Assembly: GCA_947561715.1 (NCBI GenBank) | Contig: OX387197.1 | Location: 1,245,001 to 1,309,000, forward strand | Source of the DNA: Ascidia mentula | Taxonomy: Eukaryota; Chordata; Ascidiacea; Phlebobranchia; Ascidiidae | Direction: 5' to 3' | DNA: 64,000 nucleotides | Part shown: positions 47,801 to 59,500 of the stretch, one piece after another | Layout of the letters: the number at the start of each line of letters is the position of its first letter | How positions within the stretch are numbered: the first letter of the stretch is position 1 | Translations under genes and position numbers: made by a program | Notes under the pieces: generated by a model | What the model saw: the letters and a program-made list of their open reading frames with translations, nothing else | Told to the model about the DNA's origin: nothing | Database searches by the model: none

Positions 47801-50231
47801 ATGTTTTTTGTGTGCAAGTAAATGCAAATTTAAACTTAAGTTATCAAGACTGCAAAAGTCCAGTAACATTTCGGATTTAATGCAAGATTTGGCCACTGAT
47901 ATTCTTTTTCGAATTTTATTGCACAAGAAAAAAATAACGCAACATGCCCTGGTTTAGTAAAATGACTTAACAAAATATGTTTCAAAGTAAATCATGTTTT
48001 CTGTTATTTGAGTTACTTGTTTTAAGATAGAGACTTTTTGTTATTTAGTGAAACATTTTAATCACTTTGCCTTGATGTATAGTTTCATTGTCATCAAATT
48101 TTGTTAAGAAAATGATCACAGACAGAGTGAACTCCACTTCAGCCAAATTTGGTGTAAATGTTTATGTAATGGGTGGAGATGGTCCAACACAAAGTTGTGA
48201 GATGTTGAATTTGGGGGAAAGTAAGAACTGGGTAAAAATTGCTGATTTATCGGAAGGTCGACGTTGTGCTGCATCTGCTGTTGTTGGAGGTTGGTGTGGT
48301 TATTTCTGAAATTGTTGATTACTAAACCAGGGGCTGTTCCTGAATTAAAGGATTGGGGAAGCCCCCTACACAAATTGTCATGGCAATAAAAAGTAACGCT
48401 GTGGCAGACAAGGGTTTTGTTAATATTTATTTCCGTTCATCACTAGTGTGTCTTTGTGTGGTTTATGACTATCTTCTCATCTCTCAACCAGCTCATTCTT
48501 GTTGCTCACCATAACTTTTGTTAGTAATACCCCAAAGAAAATTTGTGAATATTGCCATGACTACATCTGCGAAATCTTTTTGTACTTTTAATATTGTTAC
48601 TGACACTTTACTGACAAGTTACCAATTGTTGAACAGAAAATTGTTCAACTATGTTTTTAGAAACATATGGTGAATATTTGGTGAATATTTAGATGTTTAT
48701 CAACAATTATAACTTTTATGGATAACCTTGTTTTCGCTAATTACAAACAAATTTAGATGACTTGTATCTCACGGGCGGTCAAGGAAACCAAGGAACATTC
48801 TCATCAACTTTGTGTTATTCTGTACAAGAAGACAGATGGAGAAGTGGTTTCGACATGTTACAACCAAGATATGCACATGGAATGTGTTCAATTGACAGTA
48901 AGAATATGTCTGGGTTCATTTGTGTGTAGGATTAATCTCATTACTGGATCCAGTCCCAAACAATTGGCATGCATTTGAAACAACAACATAATTAACCGGA
49001 AACCATAAATTAAAGTAATCAGTAAATCCACTCTATTTACCCCAACAATATTCACTTTTGGACATGAAAATGTTGTGAAACACCGACCTCAAACTTACCA
49101 GAAATGCAGGAAATATTCCATCTTTATTTTGTAGTTCTTTATTGCATGAATATCAACCACAATATTGATTAATTTTTATTAAAACCTTAATTTAAAACTA
49201 ATCGCTTATTTGTACGTCAAAAAACGCAGACCTTACCCCAATGATTGTTACGTAACATTATGATATAATCGTAATATGACGTCACAATGAATATGAACAC
49301 AAGCGATTTTTCTTCAGATGTTTTGTTTTCTGTGGGCGGATATGATGGCAGACAATCCTTACAATCATGTGAATTCCACGATATTCGTTGTGGAACCTCC
49401 ACAAGAATAGCTTCTCTCAATGAAACAAGATGGGGTTTAGCATGTGAAGAAATTAAAGGGAAGATCTATGCAATTGGTTAGTGATGAAAAGTTAAGCAAT
49501 AAAATTAACATTAAGTGGTATTTTATGTAAATTTTGTAAAATACAAATTCATATTCGTCACCGGTGAATGTATCACGTGATAAATATAATGGAGTTTCCT
49601 GAAAAGAATCCTAAACATAAAAACTGGTAGATATAACTATAAAGTATTAACCTAAAAACAATAAAAAGTTTTACTTTAAATCTGACAGGAGGTTATGGTC
49701 GTGGCTCCCTGCAAACAGTTGAAGAATACGAACCTAGAGTCAACAAATGGAAATATGTTTCTCCTCTCCTAAATACTCGTTACCGTCACTCTGCTTGTGT
49801 TATTGATGGGAGGATTTATGTTGTGGGTGGATTGGGGTAAGAATTACTATTATGACGTCACTATAGTCCACTGTTTCCCGTTTTATGTGAAAATGTAAAT
49901 GTTGAGAAACTGGGACAAGTGAGATATACGATGTTATACTTGATTAACAACTTGCATAAAATGTTTGTTAAATTGTGGTGTAGGGGTCTGCGGGTGTACG
50001 TTGGTTTGTTTTTGTTAACTTATAAAGTTTACTTTTGGAAAAAAAATGTTGTAGAAAAACTTCCCTGTGTTTGTTGTGTGTCTGATTCATGAAACTGTAT
50101 CATGTTTGTTTTATAGAAGCTGGGTTAAAGGACTTGCATCAGTTGAAGTTTACGATCCAACCTCAGATGTTTGGAAACATGCTTTTGATCTTGACAAACC
50201 AGTTTGGGATGCGACTGTTGTTGCTGTTTAA
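44854..50231 (+). CDS. Kelch-like protein, unit D (complete, 12 exons, 547 aa)
   Basis: Exons: 44854-44915, 44966-45089, 45762-45915, 46170-46387, 46888-47031, 47100-47205, 47647-47738, 48109-48289, 48757-48897, 49318-49476, 49689-49836 and 50117-50231 (TAA). All junctions are GT-AG and in phase. Exons 5-8 and their introns are closest to unit C, while the exon 11 end and donor (GGATTGGGGTAAGAATTACT) follow unit B. Blade loops: IGGLNSK, VMGGDGP, LTGGQGN, VGGYDGRQS, IGGYGRGS and VGGLGSWVKG. Further variable sites are RYAHGM, RWGLAC, TRYRHS and DKPVWDATVVAV. A V-to-C change gives DIRCGTS in exon 10. It appears intact. Confidence 0.92.
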
Positions 50232-50289
50232 TATGTTTCCATATTTTGGTTGTAGTTGATATTTAAATGATCACCTGCAAAGATGCTCG

Positions 50290-50295
50290 AATGAA
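50290..50295 (+). promoter_or_regulatory. Variant poly(A) signal AATGAA of KLHL-D
   Basis: AATGAA at the aligned poly(A) position, as in unit C. Confidence 0.35.
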
Positions 50296-50498
50296 AATTT
50301 TGTCAAAAATATCGTTTTATGCAACTTAACCGATTGTTTTTTTTTTATTGCAACGCTTTCTGATTTTTTTAAATATCATGTATTTGTGATAATAGCAGAT
50401 ATCCGCAAAATAGCAATTATTCCTTTTGTCGATTTCAAATGTGGTTGTGCTACGAATTTACAAATCCCAATATTACAACGGTGTTTCTAAAATGCACA

Positions 50499-50722
50499 AT
50501 GTCGCTAATGCCGCTAATGCCCGCTAATGCCCCGTTTTGTGGCTAATGCCCGCTAATGCCCCGTTTTGTGACTGATGCCGCTAATGCCCGCTTATGTGGC
50601 TAATGCCCGCTTATGTAGCTAATGCCGGCATTAGCGGCATTAGCCACATTAGCTACATTAGCGCCATTGGCTACATAAGCGGGCATCAGCGACATTAGCT
50701 ACATTAGCGGCATTAGCGACAA
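50499..50722. repeat. Palindromic array of GCTAATGCC and GGCATTAGC words
   Basis: The left half repeats GCTAATGCC (about eight near-exact copies, some separated by CCGTTTTGTG or CGCTTATGTG). The right half repeats the reverse complement, GGCATTAGC, and variants (CACATTAGC, TACATTAGC). The halves meet at the perfect 18-bp palindrome centred between 50626 and 50627. It could fold into a long imperfect hairpin. It starts where homology to the other spacers stops and ends just before the TRPM exons. Confidence 0.9.
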
Positions 50723-50755
50723 TTATCCAAACCCGACAAAAACGTAAGCAGTCAG

Positions 50756-51836
50756 TTTGTACGCGTTAACCAACTGCGCGTTATCACTGGAAGTTATTAT
50801 TTCAAACAAGTTCATTTACTTAACATTACATCGGTTGACACTTTCCTCTTGAGTGTCTACAACGACATTATCAGGGTTCCTTACTGGCAACTTTATGGAA
50901 ACGAGCTTGGAAATGCGACTGTTGCACAAAACAGTAAGTGTCTTAATCATTAAGGGTATCTCAAACTCTTTTCTGCACTCCGTGAAGATCTTGGTAATCT
51001 AAAAGCCCTCTTGCAATCGGCAATTATGGCACAACAACGTAAGTTTGTTAATTTTTATTCATCCTCAAAGTGCATGGGAAATAACCTGATATCATAACTG
51101 CAGTGAGCACAAAATGTTGAACTGCTAATTCACACAGCTGTTAATTTCACAGGTTACGGGATAGTATCGGATTTATTGACTTGCTACTACATGTTATTCT
51201 CAAACATTCTTATGCTCAATCTACTCATCGCCATGTTCAGGTTCGTACTCTTGTGTGGTTAAAAGTATTTGCGTCTATTGCCTGCAACATTACTAAAAAA
51301 CATTGATCTTGGGTTATTTTGTAGAATTTGTTTAAACTCTTTCAACAAGGTCAAGTGAAATGAATTATTTGCATGTCGTGTAGATGTAAGTTTATGATTT
51401 CTATAGTTACACATTCCAAACGATTGAAGACCGCGCCGGAATATTCTGGAGTTACCACAGTTTCGATGTTGTTGAAGAGTTTTGTGACAGACCTTGGCTT
51501 CCCGCTCCTTTTGTTATTCTAGAAGACATCGCCAGGTTCATCAACATTTGTAGAAACGGACCGGTTCGTTTCAATGCCTTCAGTAAGTTGTTTATTTACA
51601 AACGAATATAAAATACACAAGCATGGATCCAATAATATGAATTTTGTGATCATGCCAACCTCAAGTTTGTGAGAATATCATCCTCATCTTCCCATCATCT
51701 TCGTTTCAGGGAAGAAGGTGAGTGAGGAACAGGAGACGGAACTTTACACGTTCGAACAACATGTCCTCCAGAAGATGATGAAGAAGAAGGAAGAAGAAGA
51801 CAAAGACGAGCATCTCATGACAATGATCGTTGAGCA
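50756..51836 (+). pseudogene. TRPM channel 3' exons including pore loop and S6, spacer DE
   Basis: Five exons with consistent phases: about 50756-50933 (start uncertain; VPYWQLYGNE pore-loop region), 50955-51038 (predicted only from splice sites and phase), 51153-51240 (SNILMLNLLIAMF, the S6 helix), 51407-51582 (IFWSYHSFDVVEEFCDRP, the TRP-helix region, then PAPFVILEDIARF) and 51710-51836 (Lys/Glu-rich tail). These match the end of TRPM cation channels, membrane proteins passing Ca2+ or other cations. The reading frame is open throughout. All upstream exons are missing and KLHL-D lies there instead. The terminal exon seen in AB (8319-8391) is deleted here. This is a gene fragment, or less likely the end of a gene whose start lies far away. 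Confidence 0.75.
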
Positions 51837-52562
51837 GTAAGTTGGTTAGGATTCGAATCCACACAACAATGACTTTAAACCGATTCTTCTGGATCAAACG
51901 TTTGCGTGAAAAGAACTTGATTTATTTCACAACAAGTTGCCCTATTACCACGTGATTGATAACCTTGAAGCACAAACGAGGTCAAGCATCACATAAATTA
52001 GGCAGTTTGTGTATTTGTAATTACCTAAATATCTCTTTTGCCTGCGCTTGTATTTCTTTGCCACTTTTCCATTTTTCGTGTTTTGGAAAAATGTTTTTTT
52101 CATTTGATTGATTTCCATCATTGCTGTCACAGACTTTTCTTTATTGTTTTTGCACTGATTTCTTTAAGTTTCGTACCGACTACATCAGTGCCTTATTGAA
52201 AGTAACTGTTTTCAACTTTGCGATTTTGAAATTGAATGATGTAATGCCTTTACATTCTCCTTTCCTTTGAAATTCTTTAAAGTGTGAACTATTTATTTAA
52301 CCAGATAATAAAAATTCCGCGTGTATTTATTATCCTGACTGGAATCTAATGATTGATTTATTAACTCTTACAATGGATTAATTTCAACACACATACTTCT
52401 AGTAGTTGGAAGTTTTGTTTCATCGTCTCCAACCATTGCACGTTTACAACGTTTCAATTATTGCACGTGGGTGATGGTAACAACCAATGACCACTGGGTC
52501 GACACAAATTCCACGCTAGACCATTCGGAATACTTCCTGTACATGGACAATAGTACGACGGC
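51837..52562. other. TRPM-downstream flank, spacer DE
   Basis: Homologous to 8186-9035, with a deletion that removes the terminal TRPM exon. AATAAA is kept at 52307-52312. It joins LINE reverse-transcriptase sequence at 52562 exactly as AB does at 9035. Confidence 0.45.
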
Positions 52563-53889
52563 TTAACTCTGTGGAAGGGTAGGATTGTGGTGACCCCCAC
52601 GAAGCCTGCCACAATGCTGTCTACCACTTCCCGCTGTCTTTCAGGGAGGGGGTACGTTCTGGCTAAGTAAGAGATCTGGGGGAGGAGTAATGTTTTAGTG
52701 AGGATGCTTTTCGAATCGTAGGTCAGAAAGGGGTCGCTTATAGAGGAGACACGGGTGCGTAAAAAGAAAATGGCTTTGCGCCATGCCGCGATGATTGAGC
52801 TGGGGTGTCCGTTTGGTATATTTAGTGGGCTTATGGCCTTACTATTCCAAGTTATCTGATATTGGGTAAAGTTATGAGGGGGATTGATGGTGGCGATCGC
52901 CTGGGTTTTGGTGGGATTTACGGTTAAACCTGATATACTAGAAAATTGTGTGACGATGTCGAGGGCAAGTAAAAGGGAGTCGCGGCCGGTCACCGCTAGG
53001 GTGACATCGTCCGCGTAGGCGACCGCTTTGGGAACGTTACGGCATGGTGCGGGGATAGACCTAATTGAGGGGTGGTTTTGAAGGGCAGCAAGAAGTGGGT
53101 CGACAGCAATCAAGAAGAGGGTCAGGCTAAGGGGGTCACCTTGCCTGACACCTCTCCTGATCGGGAAACCCGTTGTGGCAAACCCGTTGATGAGGGCTTG
53201 TGATGAGGACACCCCCTTTGGCGTAGCCTTCGTAGGGTGCCGAGTTTAAGAGGGCAGGGCCGGAAGTCCATTCGGACTTCGGTTTGTTGTGAAGAGTGAG
53301 TCTCCTGTAGGAGGTAGATGTCAAAAGCTAAAGAGGAAAGATGGCGGAACAAGGCCCGCCTTTTGGTGGCAAGGCCCATGCCATTTACATTCAAGGTACA
53401 AATTTTTATGTGTGACGTCATTACTTTTGGTTATTTTAACAAAAAATACAAGAACAAATATACAAACTACGAAAAAATACACTAACAGGTCCATTATTAT
53501 TGAAGGTTCCATTACAATGATTAATTATTATGAATTTATATTGTTGTTTGGTTGAAATCGGTTGGTATGCGGACCCCACAGTTACACGTTATTTTTTATT
53601 TTTTCGCACTTTAAGTATGATTTCTCACATTGGCACGTAAGTCACTGACCTCGCTTGGGATTCGTGTGCGGCAGCACCTTGTATAGGAGTTCCTTGATCT
53701 TCTGTTGCGCTTGCGTGGTTGCGGTGTGCTGGTGTGCGGTTAGGGTAGAGCCAGCCCGGTGCTGTTCGCAGTTGACAGGGAGTCAGAGGGAACTACTTCT
53801 GTTGACGCTATGTTGGTGGTGTCGGTGTCGGCGTCGATGTAGGAAACCGAAACTTCTTCCTCTTCTTTCTCTTCGTGGTGGGGTTGTTG

Positions 53890-54471
53890 CTACTCCTGCT
53901 CCTCCTCCTGCTCCTCCTGCTCCTGTTGTATCTCTTCGGGATGCTGTGTGTCTTCGAGCATTGGTTGTTGCTGCTGCTGTTGTTGCCGTTGTTGTTGCCG
54001 TTGCTGGTGCTGGTGGTTCTTGCGGCGGAGTTGCGGGCACTCCTCCTTCTCGTGACCCATTTCTCGGCAATAGTTGCAGTGCGGTGCTTGGCTGGGGTAA
54101 TAGAAAGACAGTTTTATGCCTTCAAGCCATACCTCGCGGCCAATTGGATGGGTCTTTATAGTTGAGGTCTTGACCACGAAGGCTCTTTTCCCCGCTTCCT
54201 TTCGCCGAGGATCCAGCATATTCCAGTGACGGGTTACTGGGGAGTGCCTTTGTGCAAAGTTCTTCACCGTTTGCGTACTCATCCACGGTGGGACATAGGA
54301 AACGACCATTCTTTCGATGTCTTCTGTGTGCGGTTCTGCGTACACGGGTCGTCCGGTGCTCATCAGTTCTGCTGCGAATTGTTTTGCACAGTTTTTAGTA
54401 AAAGTATAAAAAGTCACCTTGCCGGCCGGGTATTGTATGAATCCTTTCAGCCGGTCAAGGTCGAACTTCAT
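53890..54471 (-). CDS. LINE ORF1-like module 2, DE copy (CCHC knuckle, Gln-rich)
   Basis: Open frame of 193 codons corresponding to 12139-12708, with CNYCREMGHEKEEC and a Gln-rich tail. It is about 95% identical to the AB copy by eye. As in AB, homologous coding sequence extends upstream of the first Met. Confidence 0.65.
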   Translation of the reverse strand: MKFDLDRLKGFIQYPAGKVTFYTFTKNCAKQFAAELMSTGRPVYAEPHTEDIERMVVSYVPPWMSTQTVKNFAQRHSPVTRHWNMLDPRRKEAGKRAFVVKTSTIKTHPIGREVWLEGIKLSFYYPSQAPHCNYCREMGHEKEECPQLRRKNHQHQQRQQQRQQQQQQQPMLEDTQHPEEIQQEQEEQEEEQE

Positions 54472-54503
54472 CGCATCGAGGATCTCGTAGATCTCCGTCC
54501 TCT

Positions 54504-55563
54504 TTAATCCGGGATTGAATCGAGCATCGATCTCTCCGGGTCGGTCGACTGGGTAGGTTCTGGCGGGAACACTTCCTGTTGGTTTGGCGGCGGTGGGCGC
54601 TTCTTTCTTGGACCTGGGCCATGGTTATTCTCAAGTTTCCTGCCTACCACCGGCTCAAAAGGGGTTGAGGTTGTTGGTGTCTGATCGCATCGGAAGTCAG
54701 CTGGAATGTCACCTGGTGCAGAGTCTTGGGCTTGTATTTGGGAACGAGCTGCAATGACCCAGGGGTATGAGGGTTGGTGACAACTTGTCCGTGGGTTTTG
54801 GTAGGGATGTAGATTCCTCATCAGTTGTGGCGGAGGCGGACGAGGAGTCTTCATCGGGAGAAGAAGTGTCTCCGTTTCCTCAGTGGAGTTGGCGACATGC
54901 TCGCTCTGCTCTTTGGTCTCATCGGTCTCGATCTGGAGGTGTTTGTGTGTTTCTTCTTTCTCTTTGCTGCCAGGAGGTGGCATTCGGCCTTGTTGTGGCC
55001 ATCGGCCTTACAGTGGTCGCAGTGCGGTGGCTGCGATACCACGTGTTCCCCGAGCTTGAGCTCTCTTGGAATGGGGTTGTTTTGGAGGACGGACCTCTTC
55101 CTAATAAATGCTCTTTTCCCATTGCTGATGCGGTACTCGTCATAGAGTCGCCAACCCCGGGACACTGGCGCGTAGTGGCTCAGCAGTGCCTGGATTGGCT
55201 GCTGTTTGATCTTAGGGGGTACGTAACTGATGACGACTCTCTCCTCGTCATTGGTCCACGCGTTAGCGTAGACCGCCGACGAGGAGTCGTTGATCTTCTT
55301 GGCCAATTGTTTCGCTTGCGCCTCATTGGTGGTATAAAATATTACCTTTCCGTTAGGAAAAAGGTTGATACCATTTAAATTTCTTATTGCAAAGTTCATT
55401 GCTTTGAGGAGGTTGTAGATCGCTTCCCGGTTCAGCCCGGGATTGAATCTCGCTTCTACCTCTCCATCCGTTCAATGCGGAAGGGGTCATCGTCAGTGTT
55501 GTCTACGATTTGGGCCGCTACTGCAGCATAAGACGTGCCTGCAGGGTTTGTAGCATCTGCCAT
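54504..55563 (-). pseudogene. LINE ORF1 module 1, DE copy
   Basis: Starts MADATNPAGTSYAAVAAQ (ATG complement at 55561-55563). It keeps the middle block missing from AB (EERVVISYVPPKIKQQ, WRLYDEYRISNG) and the knuckle CDHCKADGHNKAEC. It needs several frames, so it is degraded. It joins module 2 at about 54635. Confidence 0.65.
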
Positions 55564-56009
55564 ACTTCAGTGCGCAATACTATAGGACAGTTTGTCCAAC
55601 CGCTCACCTTGGATTTGTGGTCCTGGAATACGTTCCGGAAAATCCCAGATGATATAATCCAACTTGGCGTAATCCAAGGACTAAGAGCCAGAAACTAACT
55701 TGCCTTCTTTGCTGTTATAAGTAACGTAACTGAAGTAAAAAACGAATTCGGGTCTCGTCAGTACTTCTTCAGTAAACGAATGATGTGGTTGTGGCAGAGC
55801 AACTTGTCCATAAATCCAACTTGAATTCTTCAGGCGATTGTTTGGATTGTTTTGCAAACTTACAGTCTTTCTTAAACCCTAATACAAACGTTCCCAACTT
55901 AACTCTATTTTGTCTTTTAATATTTGTGCTGTTCTGTGTTGCAAAATTTGAGCTATTGTTGCTTTGACGTGACGGCAAAATTTGGGTGATGATAGATCAC
56001 ATTCTATTG

Positions 56010-56170
56010 CAGTGCTTCCCAACCTTTTTCAGTTCGCGACCCACTTTTAATGCAAGTTTTATTGTGCGACCCACAATGAGATATGACCAAACGAATGACA
56101 TGCAACAATTTCGTGATCTAATAGAAAACTGTAACATTTAGAAATGCGACCCACTGGTTGGGATGTACTG
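56010..56170. mobile_element. hAT MITE, 161 bp, spacer DE
   Basis: Third paralogue of 14040-14200, with the same terminal repeats and flanks. Confidence 0.8.
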
Positions 56171-56230
56171 TTCTAGTTGAATAAACTCCACATACGTAAA
56201 CATATTTCTCTGTAAAAGCTATAAATGGAC

Positions 56231-56566
56231 TGTAGCCCCAGCCTTTTAGTTCGTAGCTGTGGTGTGCTGCTCAATTGCCGCTGTCTACAACTCGTACGCA
56301 CATTCCCACTTGTTTGTTCAATTGGTGCGGTCAAGACTGTAACGGAAGGTTTTCTATACATAAATACAAACGATAAACATACAAAATTCATAATGGACAA
56401 AATAAGCCACACTTACCGACAGCAAAGCCCGAGTAAGCAACATCAAACGTGCGCTTTCAAACGTGCGCTATTTATTTGGCGTAGACAAATTCAGTCGCGC
56501 GTGTAATCAAGCTTACAAGCGGCAGTTATTTGGCTGCGTTCAAGACGCGAAACTTTGGCGATTACA
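56231..56566 (-). repeat. 3' LTR of BEL/Pao element, spacer DE
   Basis: 336 bp, TG...CA ends, paired with 61680-62017. Confidence 0.8.
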
Positions 56567-59500
56567 CTCCGGCCCCTTTGAGGAGAGAATGGAGTGCTTA
56601 ACACAACAAATTGATAATACGCAAGAAAGCACCTCATTTTGTTACAGCTTCCACTATTAAGCAGATTTTGGTAATGGGTCTTTCTAGAAAGCCGTTTTTA
56701 GTTTTAATTTTAACAGACGGCACCAGCCCATCGTGGCTGGACGGAAAAGTGGCAACAATGCGTCCAAGAAGCCAGGTGCCTCTGGGCATATTTTCGTAAA
56801 CAACACAAACAATATCATTAACAATAAAATTGCGATGAGGTTTGACCCATTTCAGGCGTTTGTCCATCAGTGGCAAATATTCCTTCAGCCACCGCTTTCA
56901 AAATAGGTCCGCTAGATATTGAACTTGGCGCCATCTGCGCCTTGAATAAATGTCTCGTTTGGTAAAGGAGCCTACAGGAAACGACTGGTCCGACTTTAGA
57001 TGTGGGAGGTGGTTTGGAGTCAAGGGCTCAAAATCATCAGGATCGCTGGACACCGTTGTCAGAGGTCGCCCATTAATAATTGCCTCCACTTCACACATCA
57101 GAGTTGTTAAGCCTTCATCGTCAAGGATTTGCTCCTTGGTGATGGCCGATAGAACCTTTCGTACAGTACGTATTGATCGTTCCCATATTCCACCGTGATG
57201 GGACGCACCTGGGGGATTGAAATGCCATTTGATCTGGTTTGAAGACAAAAAATTCACAATTTTAGTTTGGTCCAGCTCTTGGAGCGCCTGCCACAGCTCT
57301 CGTTTGGCACCGACGAAATTGGTTCCATTGTCGGAACGAAGCTCGGCCACTTGTCCTCGTCGAGCAATGAACCTGCGCAAGGCTAAAATAAAAGAACTTG
57401 TGTCCAAGCTATTTGCTACTCCTATATGAATAGCTCTGGTTGTAAGACAAGTAAATAATGCTCCGTATCTTTTAACTTGTGGTCGAGCGCGCTTTACATT
57501 GAAAGGACCAAAGTAGTCAACTCCTACAAACGTAAACGGCGGCTTATCGGGGGTTAACCTGTCCTCGGGTAAGGACGCCATCTGTTGTACGCCACGCCTT
57601 CCCGTTCTTCTTTTACAATCCACACAACGGTTCAACACAGAACGCACCAGAGTATTAGCTCTGACCATCCAAAATTGTTCTCTTATCAGAGCCAAAACGT
57701 ATTCCCTTCCACTGTGGCCAGAAATTACGTGAAAATGTCTTGCAATTAGCTCAGAAACGCGGCCACGTCCGGGCAAGACTACTTTGTGGTGTACTTTAAG
57801 CGCTTTACAAAGGCTAGTTCTCCCACCAACACAAATTAGTTCATCAATTAAACAAGGATTCAAGTTATAAATCGAACTGGATTCGTGGATAGGTTTCCCC
57901 ACTTTTAGGAGCTTATACTCCTTACCGTAATGTTCTTGTTGAACCATAAAGAGTGTTCGATTTTTCGCCTGCTTCAGTTCATCTACGGTTAGAGTGCCTA
58001 AAGTTGTTCTCTGATCAGGATTGCGTAATGCTTCTGGAAACCTAAGCACCCAGCCAACAATACGAATCATCGATTGCCAGGATGAGGACCTCTCCAACAC
58101 CCTGTGCAAAACACTGTTGAAATTTGTAACAACAGCACATGTTGTTGCTGCCAGTTTAACTTCTGGATCATTATTTGGAATGACGTTCAAGAAATTAGGT
58201 TGTCGAGGAAAACCAGCATCACGGCACCAAAGAAAGTCTGGCCCATTCAGCCATTGTTTACACTTCAAAAAACTCGTAACTGTTAGTCCCCTTGACGCGT
58301 GGTCAGCAGGGTTGTCTAGAGTCGGCACATACTTCCACTGGCATGACTTGGACATATTCAAAATTTGAACAATGCGATTTGCAACAAAAGTATGAAAGCA
58401 TTTGCTGGTATTACAAATATATCGCAAAACTGTTACACTGTCGGTCCACAAGGTTACAGAATCAATGTCAAGTTGCAATTTCTTTACCAAAATATCAGTT
58501 TGTTTTGCTACTACGTTTGCAGCACACAGCTCCAACCTTGGGACGGTCATTGGTTTAATTGGGGCCAACCTAGTTTTTCCACATAAAAATGCACAATGAA
58601 TATGATCGTTGCCATCAAAAAAGCGAACATACGAAACGCAACCGTAAGCTGTCAAGGATGCGTCACAAAAGGAATGAATTTCAACTCTTACTAAAGGTCC
58701 CAAATTTGTCGGTTTGAAACAGCGAGGTATCGTCAAATTTTCTAATGCTGGCAATTCATTTGCCCAGCGCTGCCAAGTGTCACTGAAGACCTTTTGAACG
58801 GATTGATCCCATGTAAAGTTACTTCTGCACATGTTTTGCAACAACACTTTTGGAGTATGCAATACCAGGTGCCGCTAAACCGAGCGCATCATAAAGTGAG
58901 CTAACCATGGACAAAATTCCCCTTCGGGTTACAGGGCGATTTGGTATGCGAATTTGAAAACCTAAGGTGTCAGCATCTACTCTCTAGTTAATACCTAATG
59001 CTCTCTCAGAAGGCAAGGAGTCACGACTGAGATCAAGATCTTTTATCGCGATGGCATGATCACCGGACGGAATTGATTGCAAGACTTCGCGACTGTTAGA
59101 TATCCATTTCGTGATGTGAAACCCGCCACGTTTTAGCAGAGAAGTTAGTTCGTGAATCATTGTAATTGTTTTTCTTTCATCATCTAATGATTTTAAGCAA
59201 TCATCAACGTAAAAGTTGTTCTATACTGTGTTTACAGTCTCGAGCGAAAACATATCGCCATGATTAATTGGCGTTTGACGTAGCGCAAAATTGGCACAAC
59301 TTGGAGAACAGACGGTTCCGAACAAATAAACGTTCATTTGATAAGTCACTATTTCCTTTTTTATATCACCATCTTGCCACCACAAAAAACGCAATAAATC
59401 TCGGTCTTCTTCGGGGAAGCGAGCTTGGTGAAACATACTTCTTATATCTCCCATTACAGCAATTTTGTCTTGTCTAAATCTACACAGTACACCAAAGAGC

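Larger units (their letters stand above)
52563..55781 (-). mobile_element. APE-type LINE, spacer DE (same insertion as AB, internally deleted)
   Basis: Paralogue of 9036-13834 with both outer junctions shared. About 1.7 kb is missing in the middle: the endonuclease start (53421 to about 53215, LNVNGMG and LLQETH) runs directly into the reverse-transcriptase motifs (RRGVRQGDPLS, VAYADDVTLAV; about 53212-52600). The 5' part keeps both ORF1-like modules and a shortened Cys-rich segment. The 49-bp target repeat follows at 55782-55830. Inactive. Confidence 0.85.

Noticed and set aside
50499-50722. Possible CRISPR-like array
   Set aside because: The words are short, lack unique spacers of constant size and change orientation in the middle. 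The context is an animal genome.
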